DNA of 64,000 bases from Tillus elongatus (lineage: Eukaryota; Arthropoda; Insecta; Coleoptera; Cleridae), in contig OZ023269.1 in NCBI GenBank assembly GCA_964006375.1, positions 6,016,501 through 6,080,500 on the forward strand. The letters are read 5' to 3'. Shown here in pieces: positions 29,201 to 45,252 of the stretch (positions within the stretch are counted from its first letter, which is position 1; each line of letters starts with the position of its first letter). A program made the translations under genes and the position numbers. Under the pieces are notes generated by a model. It searched no databases and was not told the origin of the DNA. It saw only the letters and a program-made list of their open reading frames with translations.

Positions 29201-29988
29201 CATCTAGATGCGGCTTCACCACTGGTTGCTCCGTTTTCGGAGCGGATATAAAACTGAGTCTACGACTCTCGGATGTTTGCAGTGTGTATACAGCAGAGCT
29301 CACAGCCGTACACTTGTGTCTAGAAACTTTCCTTAAATCTTCCCATACCAGATCGATTATTTGCTGCGACTCATTATCAGCTGTCAATGCCATAGGAACA
29401 CTTTACAACAAACATCCTATTGTTGCAGACATACATAAAACGGCAAGGGAAATATCCCAGTGTGGAAAATCGACAGTAATAATATGGGTGCCATCTCACT
29501 CTGGTATAGGAGGCAACATTCAGGCAGACAACTTAGCTAGGAAGGCTTGTGAAAAAATTAATCCAGATCATGAGTTTATTATACATACAGACCTTCAAAC
29601 TCACTTAAAACACACTGTTCACGAGGAATGGCAACATTTATGGTTTAGTGCTCAAACTAAACTCAGAAACATAGAATCCACCACTCAGATAACAAAAATA
29701 ACAAACCTAAACAGACGAGAACTTATCATTATCAGAAGGTTAAGGATTGGTCATACTATGCTTACACACAAACACCTACTAGAAAAAAGTGAACCTCCTT
29801 TATGCAGCCATTGTAGTACTCAACTCACAGTAAACCACATTTTGACTGAGTGCCCGGGATATAGTGAACAACGGTCGTATCTGGATCTTAAGGAAAACAT
29901 CAGTGATATCCTCAGTTTCTCCGGAACCAATGATCTATCGAGACTAATTTATTTCTTGAAAACTACTAATGTTTACAACACATTGTAA
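26269..29988 (+). CDS. Retrotransposon ORF2: endonuclease, reverse transcriptase, RNase H
   Basis: Multifunctional enzyme that nicks the target and copies element RNA. The frame is open from 26269 (1239 codons). The APE-type endonuclease starts QINILQWNC, has ICLQETN, GDFN (26701) and SDH (26926). RT shows NGFRPNRST, LDINRAFDTTW, GVPQGSVLS and catalytic FADD at 28321-28332. RNase H has D (29197), E (29296), D (29368) and D (29527), the full catalytic set. A C-terminal knuckle CSHC-x7-H-x4-C starts at 29803. There is no in-frame ATG before the endonuclease core. The first GTG, at 26440, would remove QWN and QET, so start at 26269-26291 by coupling or +1 shift from ORF1 is inferred. Confidence 0.93.
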   Translation, partial: TTLTQIINFTEFIDQINILQWNCSGYFKRLPFLQTLIAYSKPHIICLQETNLKDEQSVNLKNYNSFLFNRKSSLRASGGTAIFTSTEIMVKSIALNTHLEAVAVEVLTPTKFSICSIYCPDSQPLNERDIYELIKQLPSPFYLLGDFNSRSSAWGNIKTDQRGREIEKLLQSSNLILLNTGEPTHFCARSGSLTCIDLSFCSPSLSMSTEWKPHDDLYDSDHFPICIKKSVAGTQPTFLISKWNIFSANWVCYREEIIEKMEEFNIDTNAEACLNNFNNIIIRSATNHIGKRTTNSRRPQVPWWNNSCKIAAQEAKRALNKFRKHRTQHHFLDLKRLKALARKIIRESKQKSWEEYVGTLSINTPSSAVWNKINRIKGKQNFHHIPGLYDSQDNLVTSNVDMANLMAKSFYDISANENYSSDFLKIKQETESNIRIDPGDDNAAPINSPIRMEELSGVLANANSSAAGPDDIPMVFLKELPLIALSKLLDIYNLIWASHQFPSIWQEADVLPLHKIGKPKDRTSGYRSISLTCTSCKVLEKIINNRLIWTLESKSMLSQHQNGFRPNRSTMDSLITLNFEITEAFACKQEVLAVFLDINRAFDTTWRHKVVRDLHDNYIKGNILHFIQHFLENRRFRVKLNGAISSQYELENGVPQGSVLSTTLFLIAINSVTKYIAQPVKISLFADDIVLFCRGNNADSTRILLQDSILSIQKCSEELGFTFSVEKSEVMLFSQRRHVSTITPLQLYNSDLAMKDEHRFLGMILDTKVTWKSHINYIKMECLKKINILKVLANQNWGASETVLLTIYRCLIRSRLDYGSILYSSASKSTLKQLNVIQNTALRLATGAFRTSPTLSILRETGEIPLWLRRKHLSLSYAAKITSDTCNPAHSIVMNRVFQNYSRLANIYLDIHNNLSSRDIHYVRKNVVQDPPWLENHLIINTTLSIYNKRTTPAPSLRADFYGILSQYPYDAIYYTDASRCGFTTGCSVFGADIKLSLRLSDVCSVYTAELTAVHLCLETFLKSSHTRSIICCDSLSAVNAIGTLYNKHPIVADIHKTAREISQCGKSTVIIWVPSHSGIGGNIQADNLARKACEKINPDHEFIIHTDLQTHLKHTVHEEWQHLWFSAQTKLRNIESTTQITKITNLNRRELIIIRRLRIGHTMLTHKHLLEKSEPPLCSHCSTQLTVNHILTECPGYSEQRSYLDLKENISDILSFSGTNDLSRLIYFLKTTNVYNTL

Positions 29989-30250
29989 CTTAAGATTCCA
30001 CATTTATGTTATACTAAGTTAGAGTAGTGTTTATGTTTATAACTTCTGTTTCAGATTTATTTTTATTTTTTGTCTGTGCCAATGGCTTTTATTGTCGAGG
30101 CACCTATTATTAATAAAAAAAAAAAAAACATTGTAATAGTTTTATAGCTGGAACATTGTAAAATATTCAATTTTGATCTTTTATATATTTTTGTATTCAA
30201 ATGTTTATTAGATAATAAAGCTTGTTAGTAGTAGTAGTAGGCTTGTCTCC

Positions 30251-30300
30251 CAAGCAGAAGGTTACGCGATCGAATCCAGTTCGATGGATGTATGCTTTTT
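30251..30300 (+). other. tRNA-like sequence, 3' half
   Basis: Continues 24368-24404 after the retrotransposon. It has CAAGC (anticodon-stem partner of GCTTG), box B GATCGAATCC and a terminal T7 at ~30297, suitable for pol III termination. Confidence 0.55.
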
Positions 30301-30689
30301 TTATGTTTTAATTAGACATTTAGAGAAACAATAGTGCACAGATTTCATACATTTTGAACAAGATCTCATTTTTGTTTAAAACGCATAAATAAGTTTGCCA
30401 CCTTTGAGTCTGAAATTATAGTATTGTTATTGTTGTAATTGTTATTGAAAAAAACGGTTTGATTAGGTTGACTAAAACGAAATCATACTGGCGATTAATA
30501 AGGAAAAATAACTGCTACGTTTATAATTTGGCAGATATTTTACTTTTCTAAATATGAATTAAGTTTCCTTCTGGAAATCTTCTGTATAACTTTAATGAAA
30601 TTTGTAATACAAGTTTATTTTAAAGAGACTTACACTGTCTACAGATATAGCAAAATTTAGTTCTTTGCCTTCATAGAAAATTAGGTTTT
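30301..30689. other. Unassigned DNA
   Basis: Nothing recognised. Confidence 0.3.
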
Positions 30690-30884
30690 GGGCATTTTTT
30701 TCAAAACGAGTTAGAACGCAAGATTTTTTTTTGATAATAGAGATGTCTGCGTACTAGGACCTCTAAAATCGATCTTCAAGGTCTGTGTAAATTTAAAGTA
30801 TTAGCTTTACTAATATGCCGTATAATTATAGTGTACAATGCTTATAAAAAATTCGCTACTATAACGCACTTGCTGCGTCCCGAA
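30690..30884 (+). mobile_element. HINE family, short variant 3' end
   Basis: Same variant as 333-520, opposite orientation; the hairpin is intact at 30864-30878. Confidence 0.5.
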
Positions 30885-30885
30885 A

Positions 30886-31908
30886 TTTTTTCTAAGTTCT
30901 CCTTGAGTTTTCACTTATTTCCAAGTTGATTCTTTTGAGTTCCTTACAAGATCTCACTTCATTTCTTTCAGTTCTTTACAAGATCTCAGTCTTCCGTGCT
31001 CTTTCTGAGTTCTCACCTCTTTCCTAATTCTGCTTCAATTCAGTTTATTCTACCAGTTTAACAGTTTACGTCTAGACCTCAAAAGATTCCGTTCAAGCTT
31101 TATTTGCACTGTTCGTGCTTTTCATCTATAAAATAATAATCTTGCATATTTGCACCATATTTCCTCCCAACCTATTAATTTTTACAGATATGAGTAATAA
31201 TTTATAGTATCCAGTGGATAATTAACAGGATAGAGAACCTAGTGAGAACCTGCAGGTAGTAGAAATGGTCACAAATCATCGGCAGGCCTGTTGGTCCTTG
31301 TCCGATAGAGTGGAAACACTAGGGTTGATGATAATGAGTTACATTAAATGTGATGAAATTTCATATGCCCAGTTGGCTGTGTTTACCCTTATAAAAAATA
31401 ATTGAAGTTGACTAAAGCAATAAAAAAGAGGATTATACATGTTTCAGCATCAAGTTCTACATCGCAAACGGTTTAGTGAAACTTTTATGAAAAATTATCA
31501 TAGCTAACGGTGTTAATTAAGACCAGGTTAACAGGGTTTTAATGTCAAAATTTATATGCAACATGATTGCTGATAAAACTGATAACCTCGATTAAAAGTG
31601 ACTGCTTATGGAGTTATGTTTGTTTTAATGTTATTTATTGCTACCTGTAAAATTACGATAAACAAACAAATAAAAGTAAAATTGATGCAACGATATCAGT
31701 AGCGTACTTAATTGAGTGTTAGCTTACTTTCATGAGAATCACCAATATAATCGCGATTTAGAGGGAATGTCACTCTGTCCTTGCAACCATAACTCCCTGT
31801 CTTCAGCAGTGAGTCTTATGTCGCAGTAGCTTCTACGCTTTATCAATTAGGTCAGGTCATCTACACTGCTTTCCCTCGGTGCTCCTGTATCTTTTGTTTT
31901 TTCTTATA
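30886..31908. other. Unassigned DNA
   Basis: Slightly T-rich at first (TTCTCC/TTTCAGTTC-type words at 30895-31030), then unremarkable. No gene seen. Confidence 0.3.
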
Positions 31909-34210
<2,302 letters not shown>

Positions 34211-34508
34211 TTTAAGATGATCACAAGCCTTTTTTGTAGGTAGTTAGATATTCTGTAATGTGAGTGGAAAAAAATCTGCCATAAAATGATACATTAACTA
34301 TTTTGAAAGATAAGAAAAACAAAACATCAAAAGAAAAACTGTCGAACATAAAAGACCAAATGATTTTTATAAAGATGAATTTGAATATTTCATCAAAAAA
34401 TTTTCAACAAAAATTCAAGCTGCCATCAAAATACGTAATTAGCGAAAACGACAAAAAAAAAGAAAATCAACCCTTGTTCTATTTGATGATTGATGATAGT
34501 TGCATTTT
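34211..34508. other. Unassigned DNA
   Basis: A-rich; a chance open frame here is not supported as a gene. Confidence 0.3.
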
Positions 34509-35755
<1,247 letters not shown>

Positions 35756-36825
35756 TTTTTTTACTTCTCCTTAAGCATAGAGTTTTTTTGTAGTTTTCTT
35801 AACTTCTCTCACCTATTTCTATAATTAAAGTTTATCGAACCCTGTATGACTCGCTTATATTTGATGCAAAACAAAGAAATGATGGAGAAAAAACTTTGAC
35901 AGCTATTTTCTGGAAACCAACCTTGGGAGACATAAATCCTTTATCCATTTGTTTTTTTCAATTAAGATACTTAATTCATTACATTAGGCTGTTCCACACT
36001 GTATATCATCTACAAAGTTTAATTTCGCTTAGTAAAAAACGAGCCTTTGCCACTTAAAGGAAAATGTAACGAAAATTTGTTAACATAACGTACTTGCTGG
36101 GTCCAGGTACTTTTTAAATAAAATAGGTTGGCGTCAAAGTTACATTTTTGTTTGTGTATTTTCTTAACCAAGTGAACTTGAAACAGAAACTTTGGTTTTA
36201 ATAGATAACTATCTAATATTCACTTAGCCTTTAAGAAGTAAATTCCGTAAAAGATTTTAGTTTTTCCGTACATTTTCTTCTTCTTTGACTACTCTTTTAA
36301 AGTTTTCAAGTTCATTAGAGAAGTTATGAATTTTTAAGTCAGTTTCATTGCTCGCTTCCAAACTGAAGGTGTTTAATATTGAAGTCACTTTAAACAATAT
36401 TTCCAAAGTTTTCAGCTCACTTAGTTTAAATTACTATTAATTCCATTTGAAACATAAAGTGTTTTGAGAAGATTAATTATAAATAGAAAATTCTACGAGC
36501 AAACTCTATTAAAGTTTATTGAAAAATATGTTGAGTCTAAATTAAAATATTTGCTTAAGCGCATTCTATCGCAAAGCATTTTATTCCAACCACTGAAGGC
36601 AAGTCTGTACTTACACTCACAAGCTTGACATACAATCTATATTTACTGAATAATTATCATCGCAATCTAAGTGCGATGTCGCTTTGTCCATGATCCTCTG
36701 TATCCACCGGCTTTTTTCATTTTATTGTAGCTTCCGTCGGTAAAGTTACATTTATTTAGCTTCAGTTACAATGTACCGGTTATTAATACAGTTTAATTAA
36801 ATGTTGTGAAACTATAATATAAAAA
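35756..36825. other. Unassigned DNA with one decayed HINE 3' hairpin
   Basis: The sequence at 36071-36105 (ACGTACTTGCTGGGTCC) is a decayed 3' end. No gene seen in the rest. Confidence 0.35.
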
Positions 36826-36960
36826 ATTTTAAACGCAGCAAGTGCGTTATAATAGTTAATTTTCATAAGAATTCTACACGATTATTACGACATGTTACTA
36901 AAGATTATACTTTAAATTTAATCATTAAAATAAATTTGTAACTGATCGTACTCAAAGTTT
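36826..36960 (-). mobile_element. HINE family, short variant
   Basis: ACGCAGCAAGTGCG hairpin on the minus strand with a body like the 333-520 variant. Confidence 0.4.
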
Positions 36961-36994
36961 TTTTAGCAAATGTTCTATAAATCGCAAACCGCAA

Positions 36995-38356
36995 TCTGAA
37001 AATATGTCCGCTGTGGTCCGGGGACTAACTAAAAGAATAGGCACATGGTAACTCCTGCCTGTCGTACGAGGCGACTAATCTGAGTCAAGCAGGTAGTAGT
37101 GGAATTTTCTCTTACGTAATAGTATAAGCAAAAATGATGATGGTTACTCCTTGTACAAAAGATTCCAAGGGTAGAATACGCCTCCATTCGGATCTCCGGG
37201 AGAGGTGTGTACAGGGGGCGCCAGCATCAAGATTTAACATATCCTTATCGAATATATGTGGCCTAAATTCTAACCTGAATTCCGTCCACAATTTCCTCCA
37301 GGCTAATAGGCCCCAACTCATCTTCCTCACCGAAACCCAAATCAGTGCCAAAACCGCCACTAGTCACCTTAATTTCCCAAGGTATGAGCTCCTTACTTCC
37401 TTAAGATTGCATGGAGGCGTGTGCGCATACGTATCAATCTACCCTGCACCAGACTTTCCAATTTAGAAGCTGGAAGAAAAGACATACTATGGATAAAACT
37501 CTCTCTCAGGGCTGCAACTAAATTCATCTATTGCATTTACCGGTCACTTTTGGACAACAATTTTGTGCAGCACTTTGACTACCTTTCTGAAAAAACCGAC
37601 CATCTGATTTCTGAATATCCTTCCGCCGAGGTCACTATTCTTGGTGACTTCAATGTCTATAATAAGGAATGGCTAGGATCTTAAAAAACAGATCCACAAG
37701 GGAGAGCAGCGAACGCCTTTGCAGTCAGCAATTCTTTAGCCAATATGGTTCAGCAACCTACTTACTTTCCTCGCATCCCAACACATAGCTCAAATCCCTT
37801 GTATCTCCTTCTTACTACAAAACCTGAATGCTATAAGATATCAGTCACCGCTCCACTTGGTCGCTCAGAGCACGGCATGGTCAGTGCTTCCTGTGCAATG
37901 CAACCCGAGGTCACACAGGCATCACACCCACGTATCGTTTGGCACTACAACTCCGCAAACTGAGACGAAATGTGGAATTACTTTTCTTTGTTTCCATGGG
38001 CGTCTGTCTGCTTCTCTCATCCTGACCCCTCTGATATCTCACAAAACGTCAACGAAATGATCCAAGCTGGCATTGAATTATTTATTTCACGTACACAGAA
38101 AACCTCTTGAGCCACTCAAAAACCCTGGTTCTCTAAATCCTGTGAAAATGCCAGACTTGAAAAGGTCAAAGCGCACAAAACGCTTCTACACAAGCCCAGT
38201 CAAGAAAACCGTCAAGCATTTAACGACGCAAGAAACCGCTATGTCCGCGTTCTTTCTGCGGCAAAAAACTCGTTTAATAACCACATCAAAAACAAAGTCC
38301 TCTTAAGCTCCAACCGCGGCAAACCCTTCTGGACTCTTGCAAAATCAAGGTTATGA
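36995..38356 (+). pseudogene. CR1/Jockey-like non-LTR retrotransposon, 5' part with endonuclease
   Basis: The only copy here that keeps the 5' region. A leader with CCTGCCTGTCGTACGAGGCG (37050-37070) is followed by the APE-type endonuclease: NICGLNSNLNSVHNFL, FLTETQ, then after a frameshift near 37450 GDFNVYNKEWLGS (stop at 37682) and SEHG where SDH is expected. After the EN-RT linker it stops being recognisable at ~38356, before the RT. Loss of the 3' part points to a later deletion, as 5' loss is the usual outcome of reverse transcription. Confidence 0.8.
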
Positions 38357-38359
38357 TGT

Positions 38360-38753
38360 CTTGAAGACACGTAGACTTTTAATTTTATGAAATATATAAT
38401 AAAAAATGTTTTTGAGAAACAACGAAGTCGTTAAAAAGTAGTTTAAAGACCAAAAAAGCATTTTTAGGGGTTTACAATTGCTCTCTAAACGTTCTGCTTA
38501 ATGTGTAAGCCTCAGCGGAGATAATGCTAGATAAATAAAGTTTTGTTGAAAAAGTCATTGAATTTTCTAATGTAGGCCAAATAGGGTACAGTACAGTTGT
38601 TGGCACCCAGGCATTTTTTGGCACGCAAAGTACCAGTCTTAAATACAATTGAGTATTATGCAACTTTGTAGCACAATTAACAAAGAGGAGTACGAAATAA
38701 ACAATCCCATAAACAAACAATAGAAAGGTGAGTAATAATATAAATACAAAAGT
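38360..38753. other. Unassigned DNA
   Basis: Nothing recognised. Confidence 0.3.
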
Positions 38754-39092
38754 CTAGACGCAGCAAGTGTGTTATGGTTGTGAATTTTCATAGAAATGAT
38801 CTGGCACCAAATATTTTTATAGCTTGTTTTTCCTGTAACATAGAAACCTAAATTTTGACACATAGTTTCATTTTAATGTCATAAACTTGTATACTAAATT
38901 TGATTACCGCAGCCTTTTTATTTTTGGAGATAAAAGTTTTTTCCGATAAAAAACTGAAAATTTTCCCGGAAAACCTATTTATATTTTCGTGGCTAACGAA
39001 CTTGTCGAAGTCACTTATAAAAAGAAGGTACGTGTCAAATTTTATTAAAATCGGCCTATTATTTTTGAGTTATTGGTGTGATACATACATAC
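38754..39092 (-). mobile_element. HINE family, 3' copy without array
   Basis: Hairpin end at left (GACGCAGCAAGTGTG), body to GTGTGATACATACATACA; no TA array and no 5' end. Confidence 0.55.
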
Positions 39093-39095
39093 AGG

Positions 39096-39739
39096 TGCCC
39101 CACGTAGAATTTCCATTAGCCGTTTCTGGAGTACGGCTCACAATTAAATTCTGAAAATTCACGCACGTCGGTTTCTCAAAATTTCCAGTTCACTGAAAAT
39201 ATTAACGTTAGTATGGGACTTCCGGTCATACCGGAAATAGACGTCAACTTTTTAAATCAAATAAAAGATGGTATTGTTTTATTACGGATCTAGATTACTC
39301 GTCAATTTTCATGGTAGCTTTCACTTACATGTCATGTCATTTTTCTCAACCATTTTCGAGATATTTGACTTTTTTCAAAAATTTCTTAAAAAACATTGTC
39401 ACATTTACAAACATGTATGTCTCTTATTCTTCAACTTGAAGAGTTAAAATTTTAAAGTGCAAATTCTAATGTTAATTATGTTACTTAATGTTCAAAAAAT
39501 AGACTTTTGCAATTTTGTAGCTTTCAACGCTTTTCATTTTGCTCTGATGTTTTGGGTTGATTAATTTTTGATTGCATGTTTTTAGCTTTAACATGGTTTT
39601 TTAGCTTGTGTTACTTATCTGCTTGTGTCACTTTGTAACTCTCTTTGATTTTAGCTTGACTGTTAGTTAGCATTTTACTGTGTGACTTGTGATTTTAGCC
39701 TTTGGCGTTTTTCTGTAGAGCGTATCTTGTCATCATTGT
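39096..39739. other. Unassigned DNA
   Basis: T-rich, no recognised feature. Confidence 0.3.
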
Positions 39740-40302
39740 GCTCTAACCAGTGGCGTCTCCTGACCAAAAAGTTCGGGTGTGCGCTAACGAGTTGTGGTTA
39801 GTGGTGACGGCGAGAAATACAACTTTTTTTGCATCCAAAATGTCAATTTTAAATGACACTGAAAAAAAATCTTTAGCAAACATAGATGTGAAAATGTATT
39901 TTGTCAATCAAACAAACAGTGACAAAACGACAAACTACAGAGGACAGTGATTCTAGAATACTGTGGTCTGTGCAAGCGCAGTCGTAATGCTCGTAAATAA
40001 TGCTGTCGCAGCGTTGGTTAGACCGGCGTTCCTTTCATTTGTCTTGAGCGATATTTTTACAGCTCCCAGCAACCATGAAATCAATGGTATTTTCCTCACT
40101 ATTTTAAGCACGTGGGTGTGGGACTGCATTGTATATCAATACAGCTCCATCGACTGAAGTTGTTCGGAAATATTAACGCACACCTAACCCGAATTAATTC
40201 CCCGTTGCTATTGACCTACTCATATTCTCTGAATATGTTAGAAGACGCGGTACCTACTTCATTCCAAGTCACTATTAAGTAAGGCTAGATGCATTCTCGC
40301 AA

Positions 40303-40363
40303 CAATTAGAACCGTAGACCGGTTTCGCTCTCATTAGAGCTCTTCAGTACGGCATTATAATTG
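40303..40363 (-). ncRNA. Hammerhead ribozyme, intact (retrozyme B, minus arm)
   Basis: Core CTGAAGA, stem II GCTCT/AGAGC with AATG loop, GAAAC, palindromic ACCGGT stem III, inner stem I CCGTA/TACGG, outer stem I CAATTA/TAATTG. Predicted cleavage is between complements of 40317 and 40316. Confidence 0.93.
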
Positions 40364-40809
40364 CAACAAAAATACACCTATAAAGTAATACCGCTATAGT
40401 AGCCAACCTTTCAACACTAAGTGAGTGGTGGACGTGCCGCCACCTAGTTGCGAAACCAAGTAGTATGTTGTCACGCCAGCTCCAAATAACACAAAGTGTT
40501 AAAAAAATAGAGACTGTATACAACTAACTAACAATTTAGTAAATTGTTAACAATTTAGTAAATTGTTAGCCCTGGTCCATTTCTACCCTAATATAGGGAC
40601 AAAGTATGTAAGGCTAGATGCATTCTCGCAACAACTAAGTTGTTAGTTAGTTGTATACAGTCTCTATTTTTTAACACTTTGTGTTATTTGGAGCTGGCGT
40701 GACGACATACTACTTGGTTCCGCAACTAGGTGGCGGCACGTCCACCACTTACTTAGTGTTGAAAGGTTGGCTACTATAGCCGCATTACTTTATAGGTGTA
40801 TTTTTGCTG

Positions 40810-40870
40810 CAATTAGTATGCCGTACTGAAGAGCTCTAATGAGAGCGAAACCGGTCTACGGTTCTAATTG
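40810..40870 (+). ncRNA. Hammerhead ribozyme, intact (retrozyme B, plus arm)
   Basis: CTGAAGA at 40826-40832, stem II 40833-40837/40842-40846, GAAAC 40847-40851, stem III ACC/GGT 40850-40855, cleavage after C40856. Stem I is 40821-40825 with 40857-40861, plus outer CAATTAG/CTAATTG. Every conserved core base is present. Confidence 0.95.
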
Positions 40871-41299
40871 TTGCGAGAATGCATCTAGCCTTACATACTT
40901 TGTCCCTATATTAGGGTAGAAATGGGCCAGGGCTAACAATTTACTAAAATTCTTACTTGGTTGTATACAGTCTCTATTTTTTAACACTTTGTGTTGTTTG
41001 GAGCTGACGTGACAACATACTACTTGGTTCCGCAACTAGGTGGCGGCACGTCCACCACTCACTAAGTCACTATTAACCGATTATTCATTAAATCAAATAA
41101 GTAAATTAAATCGATTTTCACAAAATATGTAGTATATTAAGACTAAGGGAAAAACAAATAAAACATATTTAACTGTGCACATTTTGATTATATTTTCGGA
41201 TGTGCGGCGCACACCTAGCTCACTAGGAGAAACCGCCACTGGCTCTAACATGCACAATTGCCTACCAGAGAAACTAATGTTTTTCTGACAGACCTTTTT

Positions 41300-41419
41300 A
41301 TTGAATTTTTATTTAAAAAAAATCACTAATAGAGAGGTATCGATGGTGTGACTTTGCAAAAATTCTTTCAAATGAGCGCGAACTAGGACCCCTACAACCC
41401 CTATCCGAGGTCAGTTTCA

Positions 41420-41509
<90 letters not shown>

Positions 41510-41940
41510 GTGTGTGTGTGTGTGTGTATCCAACCGCTAACTCAAAAAATTATTAACCGATTTCGATGAAACTTGGAAAGTGCCTTTCTTTTATTAATGG
41601 CTTGGATGAGTTCGTTAGTCAGAAAAATCGGACGGGGTTTTCCGGGAAAATTTTGAGTTTTCTTTCTCCGAAAGTAACAAAGCTGTTTTAATGAAGTTTG
41701 GTATATATGTTGCCTCAGGAGAGATTATACTGTGTACCAAAATTCAACTGTCTAAGTTTAGAGAAAATTGAGTTATTCAAATTTTAAATTTTCTTTTGAA
41801 CCATTTTTTTTCTCCAAAAATTACAAAGTTACTTTAATAAAATTTGGTGGATATCTTGTCCTAGGAAATACCTTACTACCTACCAAAATTAAACTTTCTA
41901 AGATTATAGAAAACTGAGTTAATCAAATTTTTATAGCTCA
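41300..41940 (+). mobile_element. HINE family, copy truncated at 3'
   Basis: 5'-type block (GAGAGGTATCG, GAGCGCGAACTAGGACC), (TA)n at 41426-41507 capped by GT repeats, body to ~41940 where hAT sequence begins. The hairpin end is missing. Confidence 0.6.
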
Positions 41941-43636
<1,696 letters not shown>

Positions 43637-43701
43637 GCTTGAGAAATGTATTGTCACCGCATAATATCTTATTACAGTTCGTTTGTAAATAGGTTTCATT
43701 T

Positions 43702-44287
<586 letters not shown>

Positions 44288-44310
44288 GTTTTTTTATTAC
44301 GATCATAGAT

Positions 44311-44355
44311 TTATCCCCTGAAGATGACCTCTTAGAGTGTCGGAACGCGTCTGGA
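44311..44355 (+). ncRNA. Degenerate hammerhead-like motif
   Basis: CTGAAGA at 44318-44324, one extra T, GAC...GTC short stem, then GGAAC in place of GAAAC, AC/GT stem III and C at 44351. Stem I has a mismatch next to the core. It shares the extra base after the core with the two PLE-linked hammerheads, so it is probably a dead PLE relic. Confidence 0.4.
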
Positions 44356-44399
44356 AGTAAAGTTTCAATAAATTTGTTGTCTAGAGAGAAGCCTTTCAT

Positions 44400-45008
44400 T
44401 CAATGTTTAGTTATGTCTATCCCAAACTGTGTGACGTTCAGAAATTAGGTAAACATTTTCAAACCAATAGCTTATAATGTTTCTAATGACATAAAAAATT
44501 CCATTTTTATTAAAAAAACACACTGCTATCCAACCATAACAATAGGGCAAGTAGCATTATAAAATCATTATCAAATGAAAAGAATTTTGCTTGTTTAATT
44601 TTGATTCAAATTATAATGGTATAATAGGGATGAAGTTTAAGACTAGCGGAGGTAGATGCATTAGAATTTCTTTTCCAAATGAGAAAATAAATAAAAGTAG
44701 TAGTAATAAAAGCCTCTTACATTACACAACGCAGACAATAAATTCAACAAGAATCACCACGTTATTATTTAGATGAATTGAAGTTGAATAACGATGTCAC
44801 TAAGAAATATTTTAATGAAGATTCCGAATATAATAACATCAAAGTAGCTCAATTAAAAATGTATAATAAGTCTCGCCCGCTAACAAGCGTAATGTAATAT
44901 ACAATTATAATTTGAACTTTACGTCTACAAAACGTAAAAAGATAAACCACAACGATCAACGAATTATGAGCCAGCCACAGCAGTTACCAAACTTGAAGTT
45001 GAAAAAGT
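44400..45008. other. Unassigned DNA, possibly PLE-derived
   Basis: It follows a hammerhead-like relic, but no PLE coding is readable. A short open frame at 44591-44776 matches nothing I know. Confidence 0.25.
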
Positions 45009-45252
45009 TCTGATCGCAGCAAGTGTGTTATGGTAGAGAATTCTCATTAAGCAACATATCCACCAAATTTCATCAAAATAGATTGGTAAGTTTCGGAGAT
45101 AAAAATTTTTTTCGAAAGAAAACTCTAAATTTTCCCGGAAAACCGTCCGATTTTCCTGACTAACGAACTCATCCAAACTACTAATAAAAGAAAGATTCCT
45201 GCCGAGTTTCATCAAAATCAGTTAAAACTATTTGATTTATTGTGTGGATATA
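45009..45252 (-). mobile_element. HINE family, 3' copy
   Basis: Altered hairpin (TCGCAGCAAGTGTG), body to GTGTGGATATATA; no array. Confidence 0.5.

Larger units (their letters stand above)
24395..30250 (+). mobile_element. Complete two-ORF non-LTR retrotransposon with target duplications
   Basis: The element proper is 24405-30240 (5.8 kb), between 10-bp direct repeats GCTTGTCTCC at 24395-24404 and 30241-30250. It has a ~500-bp 5' leader, ORF1, ORF2 and a ~250-bp 3' UTR ending in (TAG)n instead of poly(A). Both ORFs are free of stops and all catalytic motifs checked are present, so this may be a recently active copy. EN, RT, RNase H and a C-terminal zinc knuckle in ORF2 place it among RNase H-bearing insect clades (I/LOA/R1-like); the exact clade needs a phylogeny. 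Confidence 0.93.
40266..41076. mobile_element. Retrozyme, inverted multimer (locus B)
   Basis: The body is 40279-41063, flanked by 13-bp direct repeats AAGTCACTATTAA (40266-40278, 41064-41076). The left arm is one minus-strand monomer plus a short overlap; GTAAGGCTAGATGC recurs 329 bp apart, the excess being a local 19-bp duplication of CAATTTAGTAAATTGTTAA. The right arm is ~1.4 plus-strand monomers; TTGTATACAG recurs 310 bp apart (40651, 40961). The arms mirror about 40587. Each holds an intact hammerhead. The paralogous hAT copy shows the empty target at 42078-42090. No coding capacity. Confidence 0.9.
39740..41249. mobile_element. hAT-type non-autonomous transposon with 8-bp target duplication
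   Basis: The element is 39748-41241, starting CAGTGGCG and ending CGCCACTG, flanked by the 8-bp duplication GCTCTAAC (39740-39747, 41242-41249). An 8-bp duplication and CAGTGGCG-type ends are typical of hAT. Removing the retrozyme leaves ~0.7 kb, too short for a transposase, so it would depend on one supplied elsewhere. A second copy, lacking the retrozyme, is at 41941-43636. Confidence 0.8.

Noticed and set aside
24368..30300. A functional tRNA gene split by the retrotransposon
   Set aside because: Box A and B are good but the rejoined T stem and acceptor stem pair poorly, so only a tRNA-like sequence is claimed.
39750..40157. Two 64-66 codon open frames inside the hAT element as a transposase remnant
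   Set aside because: No hAT catalytic or dimerisation motif is visible and the frames are short.
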